From an uncultured cyanobacterium (GTDB lineage: Bacteria; Cyanobacteriota; Cyanobacteriia; PCC-6307; Cyanobiaceae), in assembly GCA_903871775.1 (NCBI GenBank), contig CAIQIA010000002.1:124001-188000 (forward strand): a DNA stretch of 64,000 nt, given 5' to 3'. The position numbers were made by a program, and so were the translations under genes. Numbering within the stretch: position 1 is the first letter of the stretch; each line of letters begins with the position of its first letter. Positions 1 through 8,600 of the stretch are shown here, one piece after another. Below the pieces are notes generated by a model. The model was not told the origin of the DNA. It worked only from the letters and a program-made list of their open reading frames with translations, and searched no databases.

Positions 1-1782
1 TTCACCCTCGACACCGAGAGCGGCTGCCGCGACGTGGTGCTGATCAACGGCGCCTGGGGCTTCGGCGAAACGGTGGTGCAGGGGGAGGTGATCCCCGATG
101 AGTGGCTGGTGTTCAAACCGCGCCTGCGGCAGGGGCGGCCGGCGATCCTCAGCCGTCGGACGGGGGAGAAGGCCGTGGAGCTGGTGCTGTCCGACGACGA
201 CGGCCAGCTGCAGCGACGGCCCGTGCCCGCCGAACGGCGGCGGCGGCTGGTGCTGGGCGACGACCAGGTGCAAACCCTGGCGCGCTGGGGCTGTGCCATC
301 GAGGACCACTACTCGGCCCTGCACGGGCGACCGATGCCGATGGACATCGAGTGGGCCTGGGACGGCAGCGAGGGGGGCCTGGTCGTGCTGCAGGCCCGGC
401 CCGAGACCGTTGAAGCCCGCCGGCCCCCCGGAATGCTGCGGCGCTGGTGCCTCGAGCCCCATGGGGCCGTGCCGCTGGTGAGCGGCCGGGCCATCGGTGC
501 CGGCATCGGCAGCGGCCCGGTGCGGGTGCTGCGGGGGCCCGACCAGCTGGAGCGCTTCCGCCCCGGGGACGTGCTGGTGACCGCCCGCACCGATCCCGAC
601 TGGGAGCCGATCCTGCAGCGGGCAGCGGCCGTGGTGACCGACCAGGGGGGACGCACCTGCCATGCGGCGATCGTTGCCCGGGAACTGGGCCTGCCCGCCA
701 TCGTCGGCTGCGGCGATGCCAGCCGGCGGCTGCAGGACGGCGCCATCGTCACCGCCGCCTGCTGTGAGGGGGAGGACGGCCACGTCTACGCCGGGGCCCT
801 GCCGTTCCGGCTGGAGGAGCAGCCGCTGGGTGACCTGCCGCCCCTGCGCACCCGGCTGCTGCTCAACGTCTCCCGTCCCCGGGAGGCCTTCCGTCTCGCC
901 GCGCTTCCCAGCGACGGTGTCGGGCTGGCACGGCTGGAGTTCGTCATCGCCCATGACATCGGCATCCACCCCCTGGCCCTGCTGCTGCCCGATCAGCTCA
1001 GCCCCGAGGAGCGGGCGGCGGTGGAGCAGCGGCTGCAGGGGGCCTGCGACCCCGTCGCCTTCTACGGCGAGCGGCTCAGGGAAGCGATGGCCCGCCTGGC
1101 GGCGGCCTTCCATCCCCGGCCCGTTCTGCTGCGGTTCTCCGACTTCAAGAGCAACGAGTACGCCCGCCTGCTGGGGGGGCGCCACTTCGAACCGAGCGAG
1201 CCCAACCCGATGCTCGGCTGGCGTGGGGCCAGCCGCTACACCGGCGAACCGTTCCGCCGGGCCTTCGGCCTGGAATGCCAGGCCGTGGCGCAGGTGCGGG
1301 GGGAGCTGGGGCTCACGAACCTGACGCCGATGGTGCCCTTCTGCCGCACCCCCCAGGAGGCCGACCGGGTGCTGGCGGCCATGGCCGAGGAGGGCCTGCG
1401 GCGGGGCGACGATGGACTCACGGTGCACATGATGTGCGAACTGCCGGCGAACGTGCTCGAGCTCGAGGCCTACGCCGAGCGCTTCGACGGGTTCTCGATC
1501 GGATCGAACGACCTGACGCAGCTGACCCTGGGCATCGACCGCGACGCCGGACGGCTGGCCCCGTTGTTTTCGGAGAACCAACCGGCCGTGCGGGCCCTGA
1601 TCCGGTTGGCCATCACCACGGCCCACCGCTGCGGCCGCCCCATCAGCCTCTGCGGTCAGGCCCCCAGCGATGACCCCGCCTTCGCCCGCTTCCTGGTGGA
1701 GGAGGGCATCGACGCCATCAGCCTCGACCCGGATGCCCTGATGGCGACCAGACTGGCCCTGGCCGCGATCGAACGGTGTTGA
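1..1782 (+). CDS. ppsA: Phosphoenolpyruvate synthase, 5' end cut by the window
   Basis: Makes PEP from pyruvate and ATP in the cytoplasm, giving AMP and phosphate. About 593 residues are visible and the frame is open from base 1, so roughly the first 200 residues (part of the ATP-binding domain) lie outside. Seen: the end of the nucleotide-binding domain (GAWGFGETVVQG), the swivelling phosphohistidine motif GGRTCHAA with the catalytic His codon at 661-663, and the TIM-barrel PEP/pyruvate domain ending in SLCGQAPSD with the catalytic Cys codon at 1651-1653. These match the PPS family rather than PPDK or enzyme I. The stop overlaps the next start (TGATG), so the downstream membrane protein may be translationally coupled. 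Product call is firm. Confidence 0.95.
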   Translation, partial: FTLDTESGCRDVVLINGAWGFGETVVQGEVIPDEWLVFKPRLRQGRPAILSRRTGEKAVELVLSDDDGQLQRRPVPAERRRRLVLGDDQVQTLARWGCAIEDHYSALHGRPMPMDIEWAWDGSEGGLVVLQARPETVEARRPPGMLRRWCLEPHGAVPLVSGRAIGAGIGSGPVRVLRGPDQLERFRPGDVLVTARTDPDWEPILQRAAAVVTDQGGRTCHAAIVARELGLPAIVGCGDASRRLQDGAIVTAACCEGEDGHVYAGALPFRLEEQPLGDLPPLRTRLLLNVSRPREAFRLAALPSDGVGLARLEFVIAHDIGIHPLALLLPDQLSPEERAAVEQRLQGACDPVAFYGERLREAMARLAAAFHPRPVLLRFSDFKSNEYARLLGGRHFEPSEPNPMLGWRGASRYTGEPFRRAFGLECQAVAQVRGELGLTNLTPMVPFCRTPQEADRVLAAMAEEGLRRGDDGLTVHMMCELPANVLELEAYAERFDGFSIGSNDLTQLTLGIDRDAGRLAPLFSENQPAVRALIRLAITTAHRCGRPISLCGQAPSDDPAFARFLVEEGIDAISLDPDALMATRLALAAIERC

Positions 1783-2324
1783 TGCGTCCCCCCGCCGTCG
1801 ACCACGCCCTGCGGCTGCGCAGCCTCTGGACCGCCTGGCTGCTGGCCACCCTGTTCCATGTGGAGCTGGGGCTGATGCCCCTGTTCCACGGCCACTCTGC
1901 CGACATCCACAGCAGCCTCGATGACCGCTGGCTGCCGTTGCTGTTCGACGCCATGGCGGTGTATTTCGTGATCCCGCTCATGGCCCTGGTGCTGATCGCC
2001 TACGACGCCAGCGGCCCGCGGCCCCGGCGGCGCTGGCGCTGGCTGCACCTGGGGCTCAGCCTCGTCTACACCCTCACCAACATTCCCCATCTGCTGGCGG
2101 ATCTGCTGCTGCCCGATGCCCGGGCTGACCAGGTGGGGCTGATGCTGGTGCTGCTGCTGCTGGGCCTGCTGATCAACCGGGAGGCGTGGCTGTGGGCCCG
2201 TCAGCCATCGCTTCGGAGCGCAGCTCCCGCCACAGCCGGTGACGCTCGAACGGCACCCCACCGATCGTCAGCCGTTCCAGCGCCACCCAGCGCCAGCCCA
2301 GGCGCTCCAGCAGCGGACGGCTGA
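1782..2324 (+). CDS. Small integral membrane protein, function unknown
   Basis: A 180-residue protein whose ATG overlaps the ppsA stop. The first ~135 residues hold about four hydrophobic segments (starting near LWTAWLLATLFHVEL, LLFDAMAVYFVIPLMALVLIAY, LHLGLSLVYTLTNIPHLLA and VGLMLVLLLLGLLI). The last ~45 residues are Ala/Pro/Ser-rich and lie opposite the 3' end of a convergent acetyltransferase gene, so the tail may be simple read-on after loss of an earlier stop. I do not recognise the family. Coupling to ppsA suggests co-expression but gives no function. A GTG six bases further upstream in the same frame is an alternative start. Confidence 0.65.
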   Translation: MRPPAVDHALRLRSLWTAWLLATLFHVELGLMPLFHGHSADIHSSLDDRWLPLLFDAMAVYFVIPLMALVLIAYDASGPRPRRRWRWLHLGLSLVYTLTNIPHLLADLLLPDARADQVGLMLVLLLLGLLINREAWLWARQPSLRSAAPATAGDARTAPHRSSAVPAPPSASPGAPAADG

Positions 2325-2685
2325 TCAGGCTGGCCTCCGTCACCAGATGGGTCTGACCCCGCTGCCGGGCCAGGCCCTCAAGGGCCCCCAGCAGGCGGGT
2401 GCCATGGCCGCGGCGGTTGCGATCACCGCGGCAGTACAGCAGGGCCAGCCGGTGGGGGGGATGCAGCAGGGCGAAGGCCTCCACGCCGTCGTCCCCCTCG
2501 ATCAGCAGGCCCTCCCCGGCCGCCAGGACGCCATCGAGCAGACCGGGAAGCACGGCCACCGCCGACCAGGCCGCCACCTGCGCGTCGGAGTAGAGCCCCG
2601 GGGCCTGGCTGGCCACGGCGTGCTGGTACACGGCCCGCAGGGCGCCGTGATCCGCGGGGGTGATGGGCCGCAGCCGCAGGGCCAT
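2173..2685 (-). CDS. GNAT family N-acetyltransferase
   Basis: A 170-residue protein with the GNAT fold pattern: an N-terminal strand-helix (MALRLRPITPADHGALRAVY), a central strand, and the acetyl-CoA loop RNRRGHGTRLL, which follows the R/Q-x-x-G-x-G/A scheme, near residue 97. The C-terminal PLLERLGWRWV is typical of the closing part of the fold. The start at 2685 begins directly at the conserved strand; the frame stays open upstream to 2769 but adds nothing recognisable. It overlaps the 3' end of the convergent membrane-protein gene by 152 bases. The substrate cannot be told from sequence. Confidence 0.85.
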   Translation of the reverse strand: MALRLRPITPADHGALRAVYQHAVASQAPGLYSDAQVAAWSAVAVLPGLLDGVLAAGEGLLIEGDDGVEAFALLHPPHRLALLYCRGDRNRRGHGTRLLGALEGLARQRGQTHLVTEASLISRPLLERLGWRWVALERLTIGGVPFERHRLWRELRSEAMADGPTATPPG

Positions 2686-2737
2686 GGCATCGACCGGCAC
2701 AGGTGCCCATCCTGAAGGGGCGACGCCTTGCGATGCC

Positions 2738-3670
2738 ATGGGTCGGCGACCTCTGACGGCGCTGATCACCGCGCTGCTGCTGGCCGGGGCCCCGGCCCGG
2801 GCGGCCCTGGTGCAGCTCGAGGGGCTGCGGCTGCCCGAGCCCCGCCTGCGGGGGGCCGCCGATGTCCCCTACGAGCGTCCCGCCGATGGGGACACCCCGA
2901 TCGTGACCCTGACGGCCAGCGATGGCACGGTGCTGCGGCTGCTGCTCGACAGCGGCGCTTCGGTCTCGCTGGTCACCGAAGGGCTGGTGCGACGGCTGGG
3001 GCTGCCGGTGGCAGAGCTGCCGCCGGGGGCCCTGCGGCTGGCGGGGGCCGGCGCGGGTTGCCAGGCCCTGCGCCCCGGGCGGGTGCGGCTGCCCGACCTC
3101 CGCCTCGGGGGGCTGCAGATCGAGGCCCCCGAGGCGCTGGTGATGCCGGCCCTGGGGGTCCCCCCCGGCAGTGATGGGGTGCTGGGGGCACCGCTGTTCC
3201 GTCAGCTGTCGCTGCTGATCGATCCCGTCAGCCGTCGGGTGCGCCTGGACCCCGGGTCCGATCACCCGGCCGTGGCCCCCGGCCGGGCCACACGGCTGCC
3301 CCTCCGCTGGCGCCATGGGGTGCCGTTGCTGAATCTGCAGGACAGCAGCGGGAAGACGGTCAGCGCCCTGCTCGACACCGGCGCGGAAGGTCTGTTCATC
3401 TCCCGGGGCCTGGCCGCCCGCCTGCAGCCCAGGGGCCCCGCCCGTGCGTTGCGCATCGCCGGGTTCTGCGGTGACGAATCGGCCTCGCAGATCGACCTGG
3501 ACGGACTGAAGCTGGCGGGCAGGGCCGTGGGCAGCCAGCCGATGATCGTCACCGACAGCGGCATCCTCGCGGCCCTGGAGGTTGATGCAGTCGTCGGACA
3601 GCCGATGCTGCGGGATCGCCGACAGCTCTGGTTGCTGAATCGTGCGCAACCGGTTCTGCTTCTGTGGTGA
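2738..3670 (+). CDS. Secreted retropepsin-like aspartic protease with two catalytic lobes
   Basis: A 310-residue protein with a short basic start and a hydrophobic signal segment ending near APARA (residue ~22), so probably exported. It carries two aspartic-protease active-site motifs: DSG at residues 71-73 within LLLDSGASVSLV, and DTG at 213-215 within ALLDTGAEGLFI. Each is followed about 75 residues later by a second-half motif (DGVLGAPLF at ~147; DAVVGQPML at ~283). Bacterial retropepsin-like proteins often have one lobe and dimerise; here both lobes are in one chain. The start is chosen because it begins the signal peptide; the frame also extends upstream to 2660 through the GNAT gene's 5' end. 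Substrate unknown. Confidence 0.85.
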   Translation: MGRRPLTALITALLLAGAPARAALVQLEGLRLPEPRLRGAADVPYERPADGDTPIVTLTASDGTVLRLLLDSGASVSLVTEGLVRRLGLPVAELPPGALRLAGAGAGCQALRPGRVRLPDLRLGGLQIEAPEALVMPALGVPPGSDGVLGAPLFRQLSLLIDPVSRRVRLDPGSDHPAVAPGRATRLPLRWRHGVPLLNLQDSSGKTVSALLDTGAEGLFISRGLAARLQPRGPARALRIAGFCGDESASQIDLDGLKLAGRAVGSQPMIVTDSGILAALEVDAVVGQPMLRDRRQLWLLNRAQPVLLLW

Positions 3671-3715
3671 TCGCTGTCTGTTCAGATGGTCCGTGAATTG
3701 GTATTGTGAACAGGA

Positions 3716-4096
3716 ATGCTTCAGACCAAAGGAATGCTCACTGGGACCGATCTTCTGACCAAGGTGAAGGAGCTGGGCGATGCCGGTAAATCCGAGATCG
3801 TGCGGGCCTGTGGGTATGTCTCCAGCAAGAAGGATGGCGGCGACCGCCTGAACTTCACGGCCTTCTATGAAGCCCTGCTGGAAGCCAAGGGCGTCGAGAT
3901 CGGCGGTTCGGGCGGTGGTCGGGCCGGCCGCAAGCTCAGCTATGTGGCCACCGTTCAGGGCAACGGAAACCTGCTGGTCGGCAAGGCGTACACGGCTCTG
4001 CTGAACCTCAGGCCCGGTGACGAGTTCGAGATCAAGCTCGGCCGCAAGCAGATTCGCCTGGTGCCCGTCGGTGGCGAGGATGAAGGCGAAGAGTGA
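3716..4096 (+). CDS. cyAbrB-type transcriptional regulator
   Basis: A 126-residue cyanobacterial AbrB-like DNA-binding protein. The N-terminal part (LTGTDLLTKVKELGDAGKSE) and the section around RACGYVSSKKDGGDRLNFTAFYEALL match cyAbrB proteins. The C-terminal half (residues ~70-120, running to KQIRLVPVGGE) is the AbrB swapped-hairpin-like domain and ends in an acidic tail. Known relatives regulate carbon/nitrogen balance, hydrogenase and cell-division genes in cyanobacteria. Two starts are possible: ATG at 3716 or ATG at 3734, which is preceded by AAAGGA and matches the usual family start better. It stands alone, with the gene on the right convergent. Confidence 0.9.
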   Translation: MLQTKGMLTGTDLLTKVKELGDAGKSEIVRACGYVSSKKDGGDRLNFTAFYEALLEAKGVEIGGSGGGRAGRKLSYVATVQGNGNLLVGKAYTALLNLRPGDEFEIKLGRKQIRLVPVGGEDEGEE

Positions 4097-4112
4097 TGGA
4101 TCTCAGCTAACG

Positions 4113-4142
4113 CCGGGTCAGCTGGCACCGGGTCAGCTGGCA
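4113..4142. repeat. 15-bp perfect tandem duplication over a stop codon
   Basis: Two adjacent copies of CCGGGTCAGCTGGCA (4113-4127 and 4128-4142). The second copy contains the minus-strand stop codon of the binding-protein gene ending at 4133. The unit is a multiple of three, so the same stop recurs in frame in the first copy. Confidence 0.9.
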
Positions 4143-5314
4143 CCCAGGTTGAAGTTCCTGATCTTGCGGGCGCCATCCGGCTGTTTCTCGATCACCTCCA
4201 GCGTCGCCGTGGGAGGGGTGGCCGGTTTCATGTCCATGTTGCTGGCCACCCCCTGCGGCCGGGCACTGCGCCCTTGAACGCGGGCCTTGATCGCGTCACA
4301 CAGCGGTCGGGCCCCGATGCTGGGATCAAACCCCTTGAGGCCATCGGCCGGTGGCTGGTTGCGGCCCGCCGCCGACAGGGCGACCAGCTGTCCGGCGTCA
4401 TAGCCCGAGGCCTCCACAACGCTGGGGGTGTAACCCCAACGCTGGCGGAAGCTCTTCTCGAAGCCCTTCCAACCGGGTCCGCGGCTGGCCTCATCCACCC
4501 CCACCTGACGGCGATCGCTGCGCTGGCGCGGGGGAACAGGCCACACCAGGCTCACATCCTTCGGCCAGGTCTGTTTCAGGACCGCCTTCATCAGCGCGCT
4601 GTCGGGTCCGGTCATCACCACAAGGGACGACGGGCGGAACCATTCGGCATCGCTGCCCAGCAGCTTCATGTCCTCCTGCTTTGTCGGGTCCACCACCCGG
4701 GCGGTGACGTCAGGTCCCAGCAGCACCCCCCCCTGGGCGCGCATGCCCTCCAGAAAGCGATCGGCCAGCAGTTGCTGATCACTCGTACCGTCGGTGATCA
4801 ACAGAAATCCGAGCTGATCGGCATCGCTCAGGGACTTCACCAGGGCGTCGATCTCGAGGGTGCGGGCGGGGGCCACGGGCCAGAGGCGATCGGACCCCGG
4901 ACGGGTCGCCAGCTGCTGCAGCGACGCTCCCCGCTGCAGGGTGAGCAGCACCTGGCGCTGGGCATCACGGGCCAGCAGGCCGGTCTCGACCAGGGGCGTG
5001 GCCGGTGGTGCCAGCAGCACCGGGGGCAGGCGACGGCCCTTGAGCAGGGGGGCCGGGTCGGCATCGGGGGGAACCCACCCCACGGACCACTGAACGGCGG
5101 ACAGCCCGCAGCCGCGGGACTTCTCGAGGGCCAGCACAAAGCCCCGCCGCAGGCCATCGCCGAGACCGGCGACGGGCCCTTCGCTGGGCAGCAGCAGCAG
5201 CGCATGGCCGGGCTGGGGCAGCGCGGCTGCCACGGACTGCACGGCCACCAGGGACGCCACCACACCGGCCACCCGCCAGCGCCGCAGTCCCCTGTCCGTC
5301 GTTCCAGTGGTCAT
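4133..5314 (-). CDS. Periplasmic ligand-binding protein (type 1 fold), branched-chain amino acid ABC-transporter-like
   Basis: A 393-residue protein with an N-terminal signal segment (VAGVVASLVAVQSVAAALP). The body resembles type 1 periplasmic binding proteins / extracellular ligand-binding receptors of the Leu-Ile-Val family: GFLLITDGTSDQQLLADRFLEGM around residue 185 and a late GYDAGQLVALSAA motif. No permease or ATPase gene is adjacent, so it may be an orphan receptor or lipoprotein-assembly-type protein rather than a transporter subunit. The start at 5314 gives a normal signal peptide; the frame extends to 5368 without an obvious leader. Ligand unknown. Confidence 0.75.
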   Translation of the reverse strand: MTTGTTDRGLRRWRVAGVVASLVAVQSVAAALPQPGHALLLLPSEGPVAGLGDGLRRGFVLALEKSRGCGLSAVQWSVGWVPPDADPAPLLKGRRLPPVLLAPPATPLVETGLLARDAQRQVLLTLQRGASLQQLATRPGSDRLWPVAPARTLEIDALVKSLSDADQLGFLLITDGTSDQQLLADRFLEGMRAQGGVLLGPDVTARVVDPTKQEDMKLLGSDAEWFRPSSLVVMTGPDSALMKAVLKQTWPKDVSLVWPVPPRQRSDRRQVGVDEASRGPGWKGFEKSFRQRWGYTPSVVEASGYDAGQLVALSAAGRNQPPADGLKGFDPSIGARPLCDAIKARVQGRSARPQGVASNMDMKPATPPTATLEVIEKQPDGARKIRNFNLGAS

Positions 5315-5388
5315 GCCCAGTACCGTCCAGCGGAGGCAGGTTAAAGGGGGAGGCCTGCCTACGCTCACCCACTCCCGACTCGGGTCCC

Positions 5389-6132
5389 ATGCCGGACGTC
5401 TCCGCCTTCGCCCGCCGTCTGCAGCGACCGATGGCCACGGCCCTGGCCTGCGCCGGTCTGCTGCTGCCCGCTCTGCCGGCCCGGGCCATCCCGGAAGCCG
5501 AGGCCCTGCGCAAGCTGTCGGTCGTGCCGGTGTTCATCCTCACCAGTCCGGAGGGGACACCCTTGCCGATCCAGCGGGACAACGGTCTGGTGCTGCCCAT
5601 GTACCTCGAACCGGCCCGGGCGCAGAAGGAGCTGGAGATGTTCCGCAAGTCGAATCCCTCGGTGCAGGCCCGCGTGCTGCCGGTGCCCCTGAACATCGCC
5701 AACGAGAAGGTGGCCGAGATCAACAGCAAGCTCAAGGACAAGAAGCTGCTGGCGCCGGTGATCGTCAATGAGGACGACTTCGCCCGGGCGGTGCAGATGC
5801 TCAAGCGCCAGGGGGTGTCCGAGAAGGACATCAGCGAGGGTCTCTCGGTACCGGTGTTCTTCTCGAAACCGTTCATCACCGTGAACACCCCCAAGGGGAC
5901 CAAGGCGGTGTTCTTCCTCAGCTATGCCGATGCCGAGCGGGCCGCGGCGCGTCTCAAGGACACGAAGGTGGAACTGCTCGCGGCCGACATCACCGTGGCG
6001 CTGCAACAGATGGTCCAGCAGCAGCAGGATGCCTTCGTCTTCTATCCCACCCAGGCCTTCTTCGAGCTGATGCAGCAACCGGCCGCGGGCGGCAAGGGCG
6101 CCGTCAAGGCTCCGGCGGCCGCTCCCCGCTGA
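5389..6132 (+). CDS. Tic22-like family protein
   Basis: A 247-residue protein with a signal peptide (ALACAGLLLPALPARA, cleavage near residue 33). The rest matches the Tic22 family: LSVVPVFILTSPEGTPLP, then a paired repeat in which SVPVFFSKPFITVNTPKG mirrors the first module, then FFLSYADAERAAARLKD. Cyanobacterial Tic22 homologues are periplasmic or thylakoid-lumen proteins proposed to act in outer-membrane biogenesis; the plant form acts in the chloroplast intermembrane space. It is divergent from the binding-protein gene and overlaps the next convergent gene by 29 bases. The C-terminal Ala/Pro tail is low complexity. Confidence 0.88.
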   Translation: MPDVSAFARRLQRPMATALACAGLLLPALPARAIPEAEALRKLSVVPVFILTSPEGTPLPIQRDNGLVLPMYLEPARAQKELEMFRKSNPSVQARVLPVPLNIANEKVAEINSKLKDKKLLAPVIVNEDDFARAVQMLKRQGVSEKDISEGLSVPVFFSKPFITVNTPKGTKAVFFLSYADAERAAARLKDTKVELLAADITVALQQMVQQQQDAFVFYPTQAFFELMQQPAAGGKGAVKAPAAAPR

Positions 6133-6331
6133 GCCCGGCTTCCGGGGGGCGCCCCCGGCCGATCAGCTGGGCCAGTGCCCCCCCCAGCACGAGCGCCAGG
6201 CCGATGGCCAGGGCGAGGGGGCGGTTGGGGCCCGCCTCCACCGGCCCCCAGGCCGCTGCACTGAGAAAGGCCCCACCCAGCAACAGGCAGGGCACCAGCA
6301 CGATGCCTCGGGCGGTGCGATCGATGCTCAT
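6104..6331 (-). CDS. Small two-helix membrane protein, unknown function
   Basis: A 75-residue protein with two hydrophobic segments (GIVLVPCLLLGGAFLSAAAWG and LALAIGLALVLGGALAQLIG) and a Pro/Glu-rich tail. Its start overlaps the stop of the upstream nuclease-like gene by ATGA (6328-6331), which supports a real, co-translated gene. Its 3' end overlaps the Tic22 gene by 29 bases. I do not recognise a family. Confidence 0.6.
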   Translation of the reverse strand: MSIDRTARGIVLVPCLLLGGAFLSAAAWGPVEAGPNRPLALAIGLALVLGGALAQLIGRGRPPEAGLSGERPPEP

Positions 6332-6720
6332 GCCGCCGCCGTCACCCCCGGACAGCCATCCACCGTGCGGGCGAACCCGGCGGCGACCAGCTGCTGGGCC
6401 AGGTCACGGTCGTCGCCGAGGGGGCGCACCCGCGCCAGCAGCAGCCCATCGCGGCTTCCCATGGGCATGAGGTTGACCCTCTGGAGACGACGCAGCTGAT
6501 GGCGCAGCAGATCAACCGCCTCGGCTTCATGGCCGGAGATGGGTTCAGCGCAGGCCAGGCGGACGCTGTAGGTGCGGTTGTGGTCACCGATCAGCAGAAG
6601 GTCGGCCTCGCGCACCTGCAGCACCTCGGCGGCGAGGGCGCAGCCGGGCCACAACAGCACCAGCAGAGCCAGCAGCAGGGGCCAGAGGGGCGGTCGACCC
6701 ATCAGAGGCGGGAACCGCAT
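6328..6720 (-). CDS. Secreted staphylococcal-nuclease-like small protein
   Basis: A 130-residue protein with a signal peptide (LLLALLVLLWPGCALAAEV). The mature part resembles a shortened SNase/thermonuclease-like fold: a VRLACAEPISGHEAEAVDLLRHQL segment, a basic strand region, and DLAQQLVAAGFARTV, the usual ending of nuclease-like domains. The canonical catalytic Arg/Glu pair is not clear, so nuclease activity is doubtful. It is coupled to ilvB upstream (CAT/TCA overlap at 6718-6722) and to the small membrane gene downstream, forming a three-gene run. Confidence 0.65.
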   Translation of the reverse strand: MRFPPLMGRPPLWPLLLALLVLLWPGCALAAEVLQVREADLLLIGDHNRTYSVRLACAEPISGHEAEAVDLLRHQLRRLQRVNLMPMGSRDGLLLARVRPLGDDRDLAQQLVAAGFARTVDGCPGVTAAA

Positions 6721-8567
6721 CAGAGACGGGACCCGCAGTGGGAGCAGAAGAGGTGCTCGCTGGGATTGTCGTGGTGACAGCTGCCACAGGTCCGCCGCTC
6801 ACTCAGGGCCAGTTCCGGATGGCTGGGCAGGCCGACCATCTGGGCATTGCTCTTGCCGGGAGGCACCATCGGATAGCAGTTCTCGTTGCGGCGCACGCGC
6901 ACGTCCACCAGCACCGGACCGGGATGGGCCAGGGCCTCGGCCAGCCCCGTCGCCAGGTCGCGACGGTCATGGATCTGCATCCCCCGCACGCCGAAGGCCT
7001 CGGCCAGCTGCACGAACCCGGGCATGCCCTGGCTCATGTCAGACGCCGAGTACCGCTCGTCGTAGAAGCTCTCCTGCCACTGGCGCACCATCCCCTGCCA
7101 GCCGTTGTTGATGATGATCACCTTCACCGGCAGGCCGTAGTGGGCGACGGTGCCCAGCTCCTGGATGTTCATCAGGATGCTGGCGTCGCCGGCGACGCAG
7201 ATCACCGCTTCCCCGGGCAGGGCCACCTGGGCCCCGAGGGCCGCCGGCAGGCCGTAGCCCATGGTTCCCAGGCCACTGCTGCTGATCCAGCGGCGCGGGC
7301 CGTTGTGGAGGTACTGGGCGGCCCACATCTGGTGCTGACCCACATCGGTGGTCACCACCGCCGAGGCGGCGAGGTCCCGCAGGGCCAGCATCACTTCCTG
7401 GGGGGCGATCTCCCCTTCCGGCGTGGGAACCGTGAGGGGGTAGCGACGGCGCCATTCATCGATGCGCTCCAACCAGGCCGCCGTGCGGTGGTCATGGCTG
7501 TCTGCGGTCGATGCCGCAAGCAGGGCCTGCAGGGCCAGGCGCACATCGGCGACGATGCCCACGTCAGGGGCGCGGTTCTTGCCCACCTCGGCGGCGTCGA
7601 TGTCGATGTGGATCACCCGTGCCCGCGGGGCGAAGGTGTCGAGGCGACCGGTGACGCGGTCGTCAAAGCGGGCCCCGGCGGCGATCAGCAGATCGCAATC
7701 GGTCACGGCGAAGTTGGCGTAGGCGGTGCCGTGCATGCCAAGCATGCCCACCGACAGGGGATGGCGCTCGTCAAAGGCCCCCTTGCCCATCAGGGTGGTC
7801 GTGGTGGGCAGGGCGAAGCGCTCGGCCAGGGCCCGGATCTCGTCGTGGGCCCCGGCGGCGATGGCGCCACCGCCCACGTACAGCAGCGGCCGTCGGGCTT
7901 CCCGGATCAGGTCGAGGGCGTCAGTGACGGCCTCCGGCCGCGGCGGTCGCGGCAGCTGGAACCCGGCCGGCACCACCGATCCGGGCGCCACCGGCACGTA
8001 GTGGAACCGTTCGGTGCCCACATCCTTCGGCACGTCGATGAGCACCGGCCCCGGACGGCCACTGGCGGCGATCAGGAACGCCTCGGCGACGATGCGGCCG
8101 ATGTCGGCCGGATCGCGCACCACCCAGGAGTGTTTGACGATCGGCAGGGTGATCCCGAAGATATCCGTCTCCTGGAAGGCATCGGTGCCGATGGCGGCCC
8201 GGCCCACCTGACCGGTGATGACGACCATCGGCACCGAATCCATCTGGGCGGTGGCGATGCCGGTCACCAGGTTGGTGGCCCCCGGTCCGGAGGTGCCGAA
8301 ACAGACCCCCACCTGACCGGTGGCGCGGGCATAGGCATCGGCGGCGTGGGCGCCGCCCTGCTCGTGGCGCACGAGGATGTGCTGCATCCAGCCGCGCCGT
8401 TCGGCGAGCAGCAGTTCGTCGTAGATCGGGAGGATCGCTCCGCCCGGGTAGCCGAAGATGTGCCGCACGCCGTGACGGTGCAGCGCATCCATGAGCGCAT
8501 AGGCACCGGACACCTCGCCCGGCAGCTCCAGGGCGGGGGCGGCGGTGGGGGCGTCGGCGAGCGTCAC
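6720..8567 (-). CDS. ilvB: Acetolactate synthase large subunit with C-terminal zinc-ribbon-like tail
   Basis: Condenses two pyruvates, or pyruvate and 2-oxobutyrate, in the first common step of Val/Leu/Ile synthesis, using TPP, FAD and Mg. About 615 residues with the family's three domains: N-terminal TPP-binding PYR domain with catalytic Glu in LVRHEQGG, central domain, and C-terminal PP domain with the metal/TPP motif GDASILMN. The start is taken as the GTG at 8567, which gives MTLADAPT and then the conserved [17 protein letters not shown]; an upstream TTG at 8585 is possible. The last ~25 residues carry CGSC...CSHC, a four-cysteine pattern beyond the usual enzyme end. No small subunit (ilvN) is in the window. 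Confidence 0.95.
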   Translation of the reverse strand: MTLADAPTAAPALELPGEVSGAYALMDALHRHGVRHIFGYPGGAILPIYDELLLAERRGWMQHILVRHEQGGAHAADAYARATGQVGVCFGTSGPGATNLVTGIATAQMDSVPMVVITGQVGRAAIGTDAFQETDIFGITLPIVKHSWVVRDPADIGRIVAEAFLIAASGRPGPVLIDVPKDVGTERFHYVPVAPGSVVPAGFQLPRPPRPEAVTDALDLIREARRPLLYVGGGAIAAGAHDEIRALAERFALPTTTTLMGKGAFDERHPLSVGMLGMHGTAYANFAVTDCDLLIAAGARFDDRVTGRLDTFAPRARVIHIDIDAAEVGKNRAPDVGIVADVRLALQALLAASTADSHDHRTAAWLERIDEWRRRYPLTVPTPEGEIAPQEVMLALRDLAASAVVTTDVGQHQMWAAQYLHNGPRRWISSSGLGTMGYGLPAALGAQVALPGEAVICVAGDASILMNIQELGTVAHYGLPVKVIIINNGWQGMVRQWQESFYDERYSASDMSQGMPGFVQLAEAFGVRGMQIHDRRDLATGLAEALAHPGPVLVDVRVRRNENCYPMVPPGKSNAQMVGLPSHPELALSERRTCGSCHHDNPSEHLFCSHCGSRL

Positions 8568-8600
8568 GGCGTCGTCCCGGTGCAACGGATGATCAATAAC

